Below, piece after piece: positions 21,449-29,489 of a stretch of 60,112 nt of DNA (position 1 is the first letter of the stretch; every line of letters starts with the position of its first letter). The notes under the pieces were generated by a model. It was not told the DNA's origin and ran no database searches. It was given only the letters and a program-made list of their open reading frames with translations. The translations under genes were made by a program, and so were the position numbers. The stretch is from JACCZR01 sp035296565 (GTDB lineage Bacteria > Actinomycetota > Thermoleophilia > Solirubrobacterales > Thermoleophilaceae): the NCBI GenBank assembly GCA_035296565.1, contig DATHAQ010000018.1:1-60112 (forward strand). The letters are read 5' to 3'.

Positions 21449-21982
21449 ATGTCGCGCATCGGAAAGCAGCCCATCGCCGTGCCCGACGGGGTCGAGGTGA
21501 GCATCCAGGCCGAGCAGGTCAGCGTGAAGGGCCCCAAGGGGGAGCTCTCGGAGGCCAAGGCCCGCGCGATCGAGGTCAAGCAGGACGACGGCGAGATCCT
21601 GGTCACCCGGCCGACCGACCGCGGCGAGCACCGCGCGCTCCACGGCCTGACCCGCAGCCTGATCGCCAACATGGTCGAGGGCGTCACGCAGGGCTTCGAG
21701 AAGCGCCTGGAGATCCAGGGCGTCGGCTACCGCGCGAGCATGCAGGGCCAGAACCTGCAGCTGGCGGTCGGCTACTCCCACCCGGTCGTGATCGACGCTC
21801 CCGCCGGCATCGAGTTCGAGGTGCCGCAGCCGACCCAGGTGGTCGTGCGCGGGATCTCCAAGCAACTGGTCGGCGAGACGGCCGCGCGCGTGCGCAAGAC
21901 GCGTCCGCCCGAGCCCTACAAGGGCAAGGGCATCCGCTACGCCGGCGAGCACGTGGCCCGGAAGGTCGGTAAACGAGCGTGA
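21449..21982 (+). CDS. rplF: 50S ribosomal protein L6
   Basis: 177-residue uL6 with two related alpha/beta domains. MSRIGKQPIAVPDGVEV, KRLEIQGVGYRASMQG and the C-terminal EPYKGKGIRYAGEHV are the family signatures. ATG at 21449 follows the rpsH stop by four bases; earlier in-frame starts lie inside rpsH. The stop overlaps the rplR GTG. Confidence 0.98.
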   Translation: MSRIGKQPIAVPDGVEVSIQAEQVSVKGPKGELSEAKARAIEVKQDDGEILVTRPTDRGEHRALHGLTRSLIANMVEGVTQGFEKRLEIQGVGYRASMQGQNLQLAVGYSHPVVIDAPAGIEFEVPQPTQVVVRGISKQLVGETAARVRKTRPPEPYKGKGIRYAGEHVARKVGKRA

Positions 21983-22341
21983 GCCACGCCACCAAGAGCA
22001 CCCGCGCCTCGGCGCGCGTGCGCCGCCGCCGGCGTGTGCGCGCCAAGGTCCGCGGCGCCGCCGAGCGCCCGCGGCTGTCGGTGTTCCGCTCCAACCGCGG
22101 CATCGGCGCGCAGTTGATCGACGACGTGAGCGGCCACACCCTGGCCGCGGTGAACTGGACCGAGTCCGATCTGAAGAGCATGTCTCCGATGGAGCAGGCC
22201 AAGCGCGCCGGCGAGCTGCTTGCCGAGCGCGCCAAGGCGGCCGGCGTGGAGAGCTGTGTCTTCGACCGCGGCGGCTACCGCTACCACGGCCGCGTGAAGG
22301 CCCTGGCCGACGGCGCCCGCGAGTCCGGGCTGACCTTTTGA
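21979..22341 (+). CDS. rplR: 50S ribosomal protein L18
   Basis: 120-residue uL18, a 5S rRNA-binding protein. VRGAAERPRLSVFRSNRGI and the C-terminal FDRGGYRYHGRVKALADGAR are typical. The start is a GTG overlapping rplF by four bases. Confidence 0.97.
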   Translation: MSHATKSTRASARVRRRRRVRAKVRGAAERPRLSVFRSNRGIGAQLIDDVSGHTLAAVNWTESDLKSMSPMEQAKRAGELLAERAKAAGVESCVFDRGGYRYHGRVKALADGARESGLTF

Positions 22342-22383
22342 GGGGTCGCGACCCCAGGCGATCGCTACGGTGACCTGACCCCT
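22341..22383 (+). promoter_or_regulatory. Two mutually exclusive hairpins in the rplR-rpsE spacer
   Basis: GGGGTCGCGACCCC (22342-22355) is self-complementary. The same left arm AGGGGTC (22341-22347) can instead pair with GACCCCT (22377-22383), which ends one base before the rpsE ATG. This is the longest spacer inside the spc genes. Alternative folding could affect rpsE translation; that is inference. Confidence 0.4.
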
Positions 22384-22384
22384 C

Positions 22385-22948
22385 ATGGCTTCCCAAGGCA
22401 GACAGCGAGATCGCCCGCGCGGCCCCGGCGGCCAGGAGCTGCAGGAGCGCGTCGTCGAGATCAATCGCGTGGCGAAGGTCGTCAAGGGCGGCCGGCGCTT
22501 CTCCTTCACCGCCCTGGTGGTGGTGGGCGACGAAAAGGGCTCGGTCGGCGTCGGCTACGGCAAGGCCAACGAGGTCCCGGTCGCGATCCAGAAGGGCGTC
22601 GAGCGCGCGCGCAAGGACATGTTCAAGGTGCCGATGCACGGCCACACGATCACGCACGAGGTGGTCGGCGTCCACGGCTCGGCCCGCGTGCTGCTCAAGC
22701 CCGCCAGCGAGGGCACCGGCGTCATCGCCGGCGGCGGGGTGCGCGCCGTCCTGGAGCTCGCCGGCATCCGGGACGTGCTGTCGAAATCGCTGGGCTCCCA
22801 GAACCCGATCAACCTGGTCAAGGCCACGATGGAGGGCCTGCGCTCGCTACGCAGCCCGAAGGAGGTGGCCGAGTTGCGCGGCCTCACCGTGCGCCAGGTG
22901 CTCGGCATGCCGGACCGCACCGAGGAGCAGACGGAGGCGACCTCGTGA
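22385..22948 (+). CDS. rpsE: 30S ribosomal protein S5
   Basis: 187-residue uS5. The N-terminal double-stranded RNA-binding region (VVKGGRRFSFTALVVVGDE, KGSVGVGYGKANEVPVAI) and the C-terminal GTGVIAGGGVRAVLELAGI are conserved. No clear Shine-Dalgarno sequence precedes the ATG; a foldable spacer does. The stop overlaps the rpmD GTG. Confidence 0.97.
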   Translation: MASQGRQRDRPRGPGGQELQERVVEINRVAKVVKGGRRFSFTALVVVGDEKGSVGVGYGKANEVPVAIQKGVERARKDMFKVPMHGHTITHEVVGVHGSARVLLKPASEGTGVIAGGGVRAVLELAGIRDVLSKSLGSQNPINLVKATMEGLRSLRSPKEVAELRGLTVRQVLGMPDRTEEQTEATS

Positions 22949-23112
22949 AGCTCACCCAGGTCCGATCTCCCAACGGCTCGAATAAAAAGCAGCGCGAGAC
23001 GCTGCGGACGCTCGGCCTCGGCCGCATCGGCGCCACCTCCGAGCGCCCCGACAACGACTCCGTTCGCGGCCAGCTCGAGAAGGTCAGCCACCTGGTGAAG
23101 GCCGATGGCTGA
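22945..23112 (+). CDS. rpmD: 50S ribosomal protein L30
   Basis: 55-residue uL30. GTG overlaps the rpsE stop. The translation starts with KLTQVRSPNGSNKKQRE and continues with TLRTLGLGRIGATSERPD, matching the family (a hydrophobic strand, then a helix, then a second RNA-binding turn). It overlaps the rplO start by eight bases. Its position between rpsE and rplO is canonical. Confidence 0.95.
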   Translation: MKLTQVRSPNGSNKKQRETLRTLGLGRIGATSERPDNDSVRGQLEKVSHLVKADG

Positions 23113-23629
23113 GAAAAAGGGTCGAGCGGTGCCCGGCCTGCGCTCCTCCGATAAGGGCCTGCACAACCTCAGTCCTGCGAAGGGCTCGCGCAAGGAGCGC
23201 AAGCGCGTTGGCCGCGGCGAGGGCTCGGGCATGGGCAAGACCTCCGGGCGCGGCCACAAGGGCGCCGGCGCTCGTTCGGGCGCCAAGAGCCGCGTGCGCT
23301 TCGAGGGGGGCCAGAACCCGATCCACATGCGCATGCGCAAGCTGCGCGGGCCGACCATGAAGAAGTCGATGCCCTTCGAGCAGTACGGGCGCACCAAGAC
23401 GCAGCCCGTGAACCTCTCCGATCTCGAGGAGCGCTTCGACAAGGGCGCCGAGGTGACCCCCGACTCGCTGCGCGCGGCCGGCCTGGCCACGCGCCGCCAC
23501 GTCCCGGTGAAGGTGCTCGGCAGGGGCGAGCTCTCCAAGGAGCTCACGGTCCACGCCCACGGCTTCTCAGCCACCGCGCGCGAGAAGATCGAGGCGGCGG
23601 GCGGCAGCGTGCAGGTGGTCGAGGGCTAG
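23105..23629 (+). CDS. rplO: 50S ribosomal protein L15
   Basis: 174 residues, somewhat longer than the usual 145-150 because of an extra N-terminal 25 residues. KRVGRGEGSGMGKTSGRGHKG is the glycine-rich RNA-binding signature, followed by FEGGQNPIHMRMRKLRG; the C-terminus contains VHAHGFSATAREKIEAAGG. It begins inside rpmD. Confidence 0.96.
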   Translation: MAEKKGRAVPGLRSSDKGLHNLSPAKGSRKERKRVGRGEGSGMGKTSGRGHKGAGARSGAKSRVRFEGGQNPIHMRMRKLRGPTMKKSMPFEQYGRTKTQPVNLSDLEERFDKGAEVTPDSLRAAGLATRRHVPVKVLGRGELSKELTVHAHGFSATAREKIEAAGGSVQVVEG

Positions 23630-23641
23630 GGACCCGTCCCA

Positions 23642-24916
23642 GTGCTCAAGACCTTCGTAAACGCCTTCCGCGTCCACGACATACGCAAGAAGCTGCTGTT
23701 CACGGCGGCGATGCTTGCGCTGTACCGGCTCGGCTCGTACATCCCCGCGCCGGGGATCGACATCGACGCCGTCGAGAAGGTCTCCCAGCAGAACGTGCAG
23801 GGCAACAGCGTGCTGGGCCTGCTGAACACCTTCTCGGGCGGCTCCCTGCAGCGCTTTGCGATCTTCGCGCTCGGGATCATGCCCTACATCACGGCCTCGA
23901 TCATTCTGCAGCTGATGACGGTGGTCGTGCCCTCGCTGGAGAAGCTCCGCAAGGAGGGCGAGGTCGGCCAGCAGAAGATCACCCAGTACACGCGCTACCT
24001 GACCGTCGGCCTCGCCCTGGGCCAGTCGATCGGCTACACGTTCCTCTTCCGCTCCTTCGGCGGCGGGGCCGACGTGGTCAAGGACTTCACCTTCGGCCGC
24101 GTGTTCGTGATCGTCGCCACGCTCACCGCCGGCTGCGTGCTGGTGATGTGGTTCGGCGAGCTGATCACCCAGCGCGGCATCGGCAACGGCATCTCGCTGA
24201 TGATCTTCGCCTCCATCGTCTCGGGCCTTCCCAAGGGCATCGAGAAGTGGTGGAACAGCCCCGACCAGATCTTCGTGGTGATGATGCCCTTCATCGCCCT
24301 CGCCGCGATCGTGGCCATCGTCTTCATCCAGGAGGGCCAGCGGCGGATACCCATCCAGTACGCGAAGCGTGTGGTGGGCCGCCGCTCCGCCGGCGGCGGA
24401 TCGACCTACCTGCCGCTGCGCGTGAACATGGCCGGAGTGATCCCCGTGATCTTCGCCGCCTCGCTGATGGCCTTCCCGCCCACCGTGGGCCAGATGTCGC
24501 AGGCCGGCTGGGCCCAGGACTTCTCGGCGTTTTTCAAGCCCAGCGGCGCTCCCTACATCATCGGCGAGTCGATCATGATCGTCCTGTTCACCTACTTCTA
24601 CACGGCGGTCACCTTCAACCCGGTGGAGCAGGCCGACAACCTGAAGAAGTACGGCGGCTTCATCCCTGGGGTGAGGCCGGGCCGGCCCACCGCGGAGTTC
24701 CTGGACCGCATCCTTGCGCGCTTGACCTTCCCCGGCGCGCTCTACCTGGCCGCGGTCGCCGCCCTGCCGACGATCCTCATCAACACCACGGGCGCCACCC
24801 AGGACTTCTACTTCGGGGGGACCTCGATCCTGATCGTGGTCGGTGTGGCGCTGGACACGATGAAGCAGCTCGAGGCGCAGCTGATGATGCGCACCTACGA
24901 GGGCTTCCTCAAATAG
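23642..24916 (+). CDS. secY: Preprotein translocase subunit SecY
   Basis: 424-residue channel subunit of the Sec translocon with ten predicted transmembrane helices. It begins at GTG (VLKTFVNAFRVHDIRKKLLF). The plug/helix 2 region, PYITASIILQLMTVVVP, the helix 5 region GNGISLMIFASIVSGLP and the cytosolic loop PIQYAKRVVG are conserved. The 3' end overlaps the antiparallel MFS gene by eight bases, so adk is not directly downstream as in most bacteria. Confidence 0.97.
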   Translation: MLKTFVNAFRVHDIRKKLLFTAAMLALYRLGSYIPAPGIDIDAVEKVSQQNVQGNSVLGLLNTFSGGSLQRFAIFALGIMPYITASIILQLMTVVVPSLEKLRKEGEVGQQKITQYTRYLTVGLALGQSIGYTFLFRSFGGGADVVKDFTFGRVFVIVATLTAGCVLVMWFGELITQRGIGNGISLMIFASIVSGLPKGIEKWWNSPDQIFVVMMPFIALAAIVAIVFIQEGQRRIPIQYAKRVVGRRSAGGGSTYLPLRVNMAGVIPVIFAASLMAFPPTVGQMSQAGWAQDFSAFFKPSGAPYIIGESIMIVLFTYFYTAVTFNPVEQADNLKKYGGFIPGVRPGRPTAEFLDRILARLTFPGALYLAAVAALPTILINTTGATQDFYFGGTSILIVVGVALDTMKQLEAQLMMRTYEGFLK

Positions 24917-26216
24917 AGCCCGGCGCGGACTTTCGCCGCCGCGGGGCGAGGGCGAATGCGGCGAACACCGCCGCCAGGCCCACCACGCCGGCGCAGACGC
25001 CGAAGCCGAGATGGGCCGCCGAGTCGAACGCGTCGTCGACGCGCATGGACAGGACGTCGCGCAGCCCGTTCGGAAGATGGGCGAGCACGTCGCGGGCCTC
25101 CTCGATCGAGTGCGAGGCCCGCTCGCGGTGCCCGGGCGGCAGCGCGCCCAGCTCCTCCTCCACCTGGGAGGCATAGGCGCCGGCGAACACCGTGCCGACC
25201 ACCGCGACGCCGAGCGCGCCGCCGACCTGGCGCGAGAGCTGGTTGATCGCCCCGCCGTCGCCCGCTTTCTCGTCGCCGAGGTCGTCCATTATCACCCCGG
25301 TGGCCAGCTGAGCGGCGAAAGCGAACAGGGCGCCGAAGACGCCGGTCAGCACCATCACGAGCCAGACGGCGGTGCCCGTTCCCAGTGCGACCAGCAGCGC
25401 GATGTACATGGAGAGAAGCGCGAGGGCGCCCGCTGTTACCGCCGGTCGGCGCAGCACTCGGACGTCGAACAGGGGGTATCGGCGACGCAGCTCGCCGCGG
25501 ACGAACAGAGCGCCGGCCACCGTCCCGGCCGCCGCGGGGGCGAGCACGACCGGACTGCCCCAGCCCGCCTCGGGCCCCTCGATGAGTGCGAACACGATCG
25601 CCCCCAGCGACAGCACCGACAGGGCCGCTCCGGAGATGTCCAGCGGCGGGGCTCCCGGCCGCCTGGACTCCGGCAGCAGCGCCAGGCCCGCGGCCACCAC
25701 CGCGACCGCCACCGGCACGTTGACCAGGAACACCGCCTGCCAGCCGATCTGGCTGACCAGCACGCCGCCCAGCACCGGCCCCAGGACCAGACCGGCGCCT
25801 GCGACGACCACCCAGACGCTCAACGCCCGCTCGCGCTCCTCGGGCGGGTACATGACCGCGATCAGCGAAAGGGCGGGCGGGGACACGCAGGCCAGCGAGC
25901 CGCCCATGAGCACGCGCGCGCCGATCAGGGTGTCGGGCGTGCGCGACAGCGCGCACAGCACCGAGGCCACGCCGAACGCGGCCATGCCGCTCAGGAACAC
26001 TCGCTTGCGCCCGAAGCGGTCGGCCATGCCGCTTCCGAGCAGGAGCAGGCCGGCGAAGGCCACGAGGAAGCCGTCGAGCACCCACTGAAGCTCGCTCACG
26101 CCGGCATCCAGCTCCTCCGAGATGGCGGGGAGGGCGACGTTCACGATCGTCATGTCGACCGCGCTCACGAACATGGCCCCGCACAGCACGGCCAGCCCTC
26201 GGTCACGGCGGCTCAC
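24909..26216 (-). CDS. MFS transporter, DHA2 (EmrB/QacA-like), shortened
   Basis: 435-residue efflux-type major facilitator. Motif A region GSGMADRFGRKRVF, the motif C region GAGLVLGPVLGGVL and the initial MFVSAVDMTIVNVALP are typical of DHA2 drug exporters. Family members are usually 470-520 residues with 14 helices; here the middle of the second half (between helix 9 and GDGGAINQLSRQVGGALG) seems about 60-70 residues short, leaving about 12 helices. It lies antiparallel between secY and adk, with only 26 bases to the adk ATG. Substrate unknown; function of the shortened protein uncertain. Confidence 0.85.
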   Translation of the reverse strand: MSRRDRGLAVLCGAMFVSAVDMTIVNVALPAISEELDAGVSELQWVLDGFLVAFAGLLLLGSGMADRFGRKRVFLSGMAAFGVASVLCALSRTPDTLIGARVLMGGSLACVSPPALSLIAVMYPPEERERALSVWVVVAGAGLVLGPVLGGVLVSQIGWQAVFLVNVPVAVAVVAAGLALLPESRRPGAPPLDISGAALSVLSLGAIVFALIEGPEAGWGSPVVLAPAAAGTVAGALFVRGELRRRYPLFDVRVLRRPAVTAGALALLSMYIALLVALGTGTAVWLVMVLTGVFGALFAFAAQLATGVIMDDLGDEKAGDGGAINQLSRQVGGALGVAVVGTVFAGAYASQVEEELGALPPGHRERASHSIEEARDVLAHLPNGLRDVLSMRVDDAFDSAAHLGFGVCAGVVGLAAVFAAFALAPRRRKSAPGSI

Positions 26217-26242
26217 GCTCGGTACCCTCCCAACTCTTCGGC

Positions 26243-26917
26243 ATGGCCGAGTTGAACCTCGTACTCATGGGACCGCCGGGCGCGGGCAAGGGGACCCAGG
26301 CCGAGCGCCTGGTCGACGACTTCGACCTGCCGTACTACGCGACCGGCGACATCCTGCGCGCGGCGGTCGAGGAGCAGTCCGAGCTGGGCAAGGAGGCCAA
26401 GGGCTACATGGACGCGGGCGACCTCGTCCCCGATGAGCTGATCTGCCGGGTCATCATGGAGCACCTGGACTCAGGCGAGGCCGAGGACGGCTTCCTGCTG
26501 GACGGCTTTCCCCGCACCGTGGGCCAGGCCGAGACGCTCCAGGAGGCGCTCGACAGACGCAACCGGCGACTCACCGCCGCGCTGCTGATCGAGGTCGAGG
26601 ATGACGAGGTGGTCCGGCGCCTCTCCGGGCGCCGGATATGCAAGAAGAACGGCCACGTCTACCACCTCGAGTTCGACCCGCCGAAGAACCCCGACGCCTG
26701 CGACCAGGACGGCTCGCGGCTGGTCCAGCGCGACGACGACAAGGAGGAGACCGTCCGCAGGCGGCTTGCCGTCTACCACGAGCAGACCGAGCCGCTGGTC
26801 GAGTTCTATGACGAGCGGGGCCTGCTGCGGCGCTTCGACGGCAAGCGCCCCCAGGACGACGTCAACGGCCACATCCGCGCCACCCTGGCCACCCTGCGCC
26901 TGGAGGCCGAGCTCTGA
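26243..26917 (+). CDS. adk: Adenylate kinase
   Basis: 224 residues, long-LID form. The P-loop GPPGAGKGTQ lies at residues 10-19; DGFPRT is present in the core. The LID (about residues 130-168) has a Cys, then Asn where the second Cys of the zinc site is expected, then C-x2-D, so the metal site appears incomplete. It catalyses ATP + AMP = 2 ADP. It starts divergently from the MFS gene, and its TGA overlaps the map ATG. Confidence 0.97.
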   Translation: MAELNLVLMGPPGAGKGTQAERLVDDFDLPYYATGDILRAAVEEQSELGKEAKGYMDAGDLVPDELICRVIMEHLDSGEAEDGFLLDGFPRTVGQAETLQEALDRRNRRLTAALLIEVEDDEVVRRLSGRRICKKNGHVYHLEFDPPKNPDACDQDGSRLVQRDDDKEETVRRRLAVYHEQTEPLVEFYDERGLLRRFDGKRPQDDVNGHIRATLATLRLEAEL

Positions 26918-27714
26918 TGGTCATCCTCAAGACGCCGGAGGAGATCGAGAAGATCGCCGCCTCGGGGCGGGTGCTGGCCAAGTGCCACCGTCTCTTGCGC
27001 TCCAAGGCCCGGCCGGGGATCACGACCGGCGAGCTCGACGAGGCCGCCGAGCGCTTCATCCTCTCCCAGGGCGCGCAGCCCGTGTTCAAGGGCTACAAGG
27101 GCTTTCCCGGCTCCATCTGCGCCTCGCCCAACTCGATGGTCGTGCACGGAATCCCCGGCTCCTACCTCCTCAAGCGCGGCGACGTCCTCTCCGTTGACGT
27201 GGGCGTCGAGCTCGATGGCTGGGTCTCCGACGCGGCGGTCACGCTGCCGATCGGCAAGGTCACCCCGGTGGCCCAGCGACTGCTGACCTCCACGCGGGCC
27301 TCGCTCTACGACGCGGTGGAGCAGTGCCGGGTGGGCAACCGCCTGGGGGACGTCTCCCACGCCGTCCAGGCCCGGGTGGAGGACGACGGCTTCGCCGTGA
27401 TCCGCTCGCTGGTTGGCCATGGGGTAGGGCGCTCCATGCACGAGGACCCCCAGATTCCCAATTTTGGGGACCCCGGCACCGGCCGACCGCTGGAGGAGGG
27501 CATGGTGCTGGCCGTGGAGCCGATGGTCAACGCCGGCGGGGCGGGCGTGCGGATGGGCTCGGACGGCTGGGCCGTCTATGCCCAAGATGGCTCGCTTGCA
27601 GCACATTTCGAGCACACGGTGGCCATCACGGCCGAAGGCCCGCGGATCCTGACCCCCTGGGACGACGAGGCGCCGGCCGGCGCCCCCCAGGCCCCCTCTG
27701 CGGCTACGGCCTGA
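26917..27714 (+). CDS. map: Methionine aminopeptidase, type I
   Basis: 265 residues. The dinuclear metal ligands are present: two Asp in SVDVGVELDGWVSDAAV, His in GHGVGRSMHEDP, and Glu in AVEPMV and HFEHTVAIT. The substrate His is in MVVHGIPG. It removes the initiator Met from nascent proteins and is coupled to adk by TGATG. The Ala/Pro-rich C-terminal tail is extra. In most actinobacteria infA follows; here it does not. Confidence 0.97.
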   Translation: MVILKTPEEIEKIAASGRVLAKCHRLLRSKARPGITTGELDEAAERFILSQGAQPVFKGYKGFPGSICASPNSMVVHGIPGSYLLKRGDVLSVDVGVELDGWVSDAAVTLPIGKVTPVAQRLLTSTRASLYDAVEQCRVGNRLGDVSHAVQARVEDDGFAVIRSLVGHGVGRSMHEDPQIPNFGDPGTGRPLEEGMVLAVEPMVNAGGAGVRMGSDGWAVYAQDGSLAAHFEHTVAITAEGPRILTPWDDEAPAGAPQAPSAATA

Positions 27715-27795
27715 TTGCTATATTCCACCGTTGGCGCTCAGCCGTCTCCTGGGCTCTGCGCCGTACCTCTTTGTAGTACCAACGAAAGCGGAGCG

Positions 27796-27909
27796 ATGAA
27801 GGTCCGAGCCTCGGTCAAGCCCATGTGCGAGAAGTGCAAAGTGATTCGCCGTGGAGGCGCCGTGCTCGTGATCTGTCAGAACCCCCGCCACAAGCAGAGG
27901 CAGGGCTAG
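27796..27909 (+). CDS. rpmJ: 50S ribosomal protein L36, zinc form
   Basis: 37 residues: MKVRASVKPMCEKCKVIRR at the N-terminus and a C-terminal HKQRQG. The zinc ligands CxxC, a third Cys and His are all present. The 81-base spacer after map contains a TATATT (27719-27724) that could be a -10 element, but no convincing -35. Six bases separate it from rpsM. Confidence 0.96.
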   Translation: MKVRASVKPMCEKCKVIRRGGAVLVICQNPRHKQRQG

Positions 27910-27914
27910 CAGCC

Positions 27915-28292
27915 ATGGCACGGATCGCAGGCGTCAACATACCGCTCAACAAGCGCGTGGAGGTCGGGCTCACCTACATCTTCGGGGTGGGCGACTCCAA
28001 GGCCCGCCTCGTGCTCGAGCGCGCCGGGGTCGACCCCGACACCTACGTCAAGGACCTCACCGACGACGAGGTGCTCAAGCTGCGCGACGCCATCGACCAG
28101 GAGATGGTCGAGGGCGACCTGCGGCGCGAGCAGTCGCAGAACGTCAAGCGCCTGATGGAGATCGGCGCCTACCGCGGCCTGCGCCACCGGCGCGGCCTGC
28201 CCGTCAACGGCCAGCGGACCAAGACCAACGGCCGCACCCGCAAGGGCCCCCGCAAGATGCAGATCGCAGGCAAGAAGAAGGTGAAGAAGTGA
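27915..28292 (+). CDS. rpsM: 30S ribosomal protein S13
   Basis: 125-residue uS13. MARIAGVNIPLNKRVEVGL opens the protein, and the C-terminal RGLRHRRGLPVNGQRTKTN and basic tail are conserved. ATG at 27915 is used because the upstream in-frame start lies in rpmJ. A 124-base structured spacer separates it from rpsK. Confidence 0.97.
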   Translation: MARIAGVNIPLNKRVEVGLTYIFGVGDSKARLVLERAGVDPDTYVKDLTDDEVLKLRDAIDQEMVEGDLRREQSQNVKRLMEIGAYRGLRHRRGLPVNGQRTKTNGRTRKGPRKMQIAGKKKVKK

Positions 28293-28393
28293 AGCGGCGC
28301 GGTGAGCAGCGCATGACTGCGTCCTTGGTCGCTCGCGTGCCGAGCACGCGTCGCTCCCTGCGTCCTTGCCCTGCTCGCTCCTCGCACCGCTTC
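28291..28393 (+). repeat. Inverted-repeat element between rpsM and rpsK
   Basis: The left arm GAAGCGG...GGTGAGCAG (28291-28310) pairs with the right arm CTGCTCGC...CCGCTTC (28371-28393) with small bulges. Inside are a CGTGC-CGA-GCACG hairpin (28336-28348) and a direct repeat CTGCGTCCTTG (28317-28327, 28359-28369). It ends 23 bases before the rpsK ATG. It looks like an inserted palindromic repeat or an RNA processing element. Confidence 0.6.
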
Positions 28394-28416
28394 GGGGGCG
28401 AAGAGGTGAGTGGCTG

Positions 28417-28815
28417 ATGGCTCAGCAGCGTCCGGGGCGTCCCCGGGGCCGGCGGCGGGTGCGCAAGAACGTGCCCTTCGGCCAGGCCCACATCAAGACC
28501 AGCTTCAACAACACGATCGTTGCCCTCACCGACCGCGAGGGCAACGTGATCGCGTGGGAGTCCGCCGGCGGCGCCGGCTTCAAGGGCTCGCGCAAGTCCA
28601 CGCCGTTCGCCGCGCAGGTGACCGCCGACGCCGCGGCCAAGAAGGGCATGGAGCAGGGCCTCCAGAAGGTGGAGGTCTTCGTCAAGGGCCCGGGCTCGGG
28701 CCGCGAGACAGCCATCCGCTCGCTCACCGCCGCCGGCCTGGAGGTCACCTCGATCCGCGACGTCACCCCGCAGGCCCACAACGGCTGCCGTCCTCGCAAG
28801 CGGAGGAGGGTCTGA
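28417..28815 (+). CDS. rpsK: 30S ribosomal protein S11
   Basis: 132-residue uS11 of the platform. GQAHIKTSFNNTIVALTDREG and SAGGAGFKGSRKSTPFAA are typical, with C-terminal PQAHNGCRPRKRRRV. The ATG follows GAGGTGAGTGGCTG. The stop overlaps the rpsD ATG (TGATG). Confidence 0.97.
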   Translation: MAQQRPGRPRGRRRVRKNVPFGQAHIKTSFNNTIVALTDREGNVIAWESAGGAGFKGSRKSTPFAAQVTADAAAKKGMEQGLQKVEVFVKGPGSGRETAIRSLTAAGLEVTSIRDVTPQAHNGCRPRKRRRV

Positions 28816-29435
28816 TGGCGCGCGACTCCGGGCCCCAGTGCAAGCAGTGCCGTCGCGAGGGCCAGAAGCTCTTCCTCAAGGGCGAGCGCTGCCTCACCGA
28901 CAAGTGCGCGATCGAGCGCCGCAACTACCCGCCGGGCGACCACGGCCGCGGCCGCTCGCGCCAGTCGGAGTACCGCGTCCAGCTGCGCGAGAAGCAGAAG
29001 ACCCGGCGCTACTACGGCGTGCTCGAGAAGCAGTTCCGCAACTACTACGACAAGGCGTCGCGGCAGGCAGGCGTGACCGGCGAGAACCTGCTGCGCCTCC
29101 TCGAGACCCGGTTGGACAACGTGCTCGTTCGCCTCGGCTTCGCCGGCTCGCGGCGCCAGGCCCGCCAGCTGGTCCTCCACGGCCACTGGACCGTGAACGG
29201 CAGGCGCGTGGACATCCCCTCGTACCAGGTGCAGGCCAACGACGTCATTGCCTTCAAGAGCGGCTCGGGAGCCGAGCCCGTGGTGCGTGACGCCACGGAG
29301 CTGACCTCGGCCGTCCCGGCGTGGCTGCAGGCCGACCACGACGGTCTCACGGCGAAGGTGCTCAGGCCCCCGGAGCGCGACGAGATCGCGACCCCGGTGC
29401 AGGAGCAGCTGATCGTCGAGCTCTACTCGAAGTAG
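28815..29435 (+). CDS. rpsD: 30S ribosomal protein S4, zinc form
   Basis: 206 residues. The N-terminal zinc site uses CKQC and two further Cys (RCLTDKCAIE). NYPPGDHGRGR and the S4 RNA-binding domain (LETRLDNVLVRLGFAGSRRQ, LVLHGHWTVNGRRVDIPSY) are intact. Primary 16S binder and part of the mRNA helicase ring. Confidence 0.97.
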   Translation: MARDSGPQCKQCRREGQKLFLKGERCLTDKCAIERRNYPPGDHGRGRSRQSEYRVQLREKQKTRRYYGVLEKQFRNYYDKASRQAGVTGENLLRLLETRLDNVLVRLGFAGSRRQARQLVLHGHWTVNGRRVDIPSYQVQANDVIAFKSGSGAEPVVRDATELTSAVPAWLQADHDGLTAKVLRPPERDEIATPVQEQLIVELYSK

Positions 29436-29442
29436 GACATCA

Positions 29443-29461
29443 GCGCACCCTGGTGGTGCGC
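29443..29461 (+). promoter_or_regulatory. Hairpin in the rpsD-rpoA spacer
   Basis: GCGCACC pairs with GGTGCGC around a five-base loop. No U-tract follows. A likely processing or pause structure ahead of rpoA; AAGGAA precedes the rpoA ATG by about 13 bases. Confidence 0.4.
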
Positions 29462-29489
29462 GCCCGACAAGAAGGAATCGCCTCTCCCC

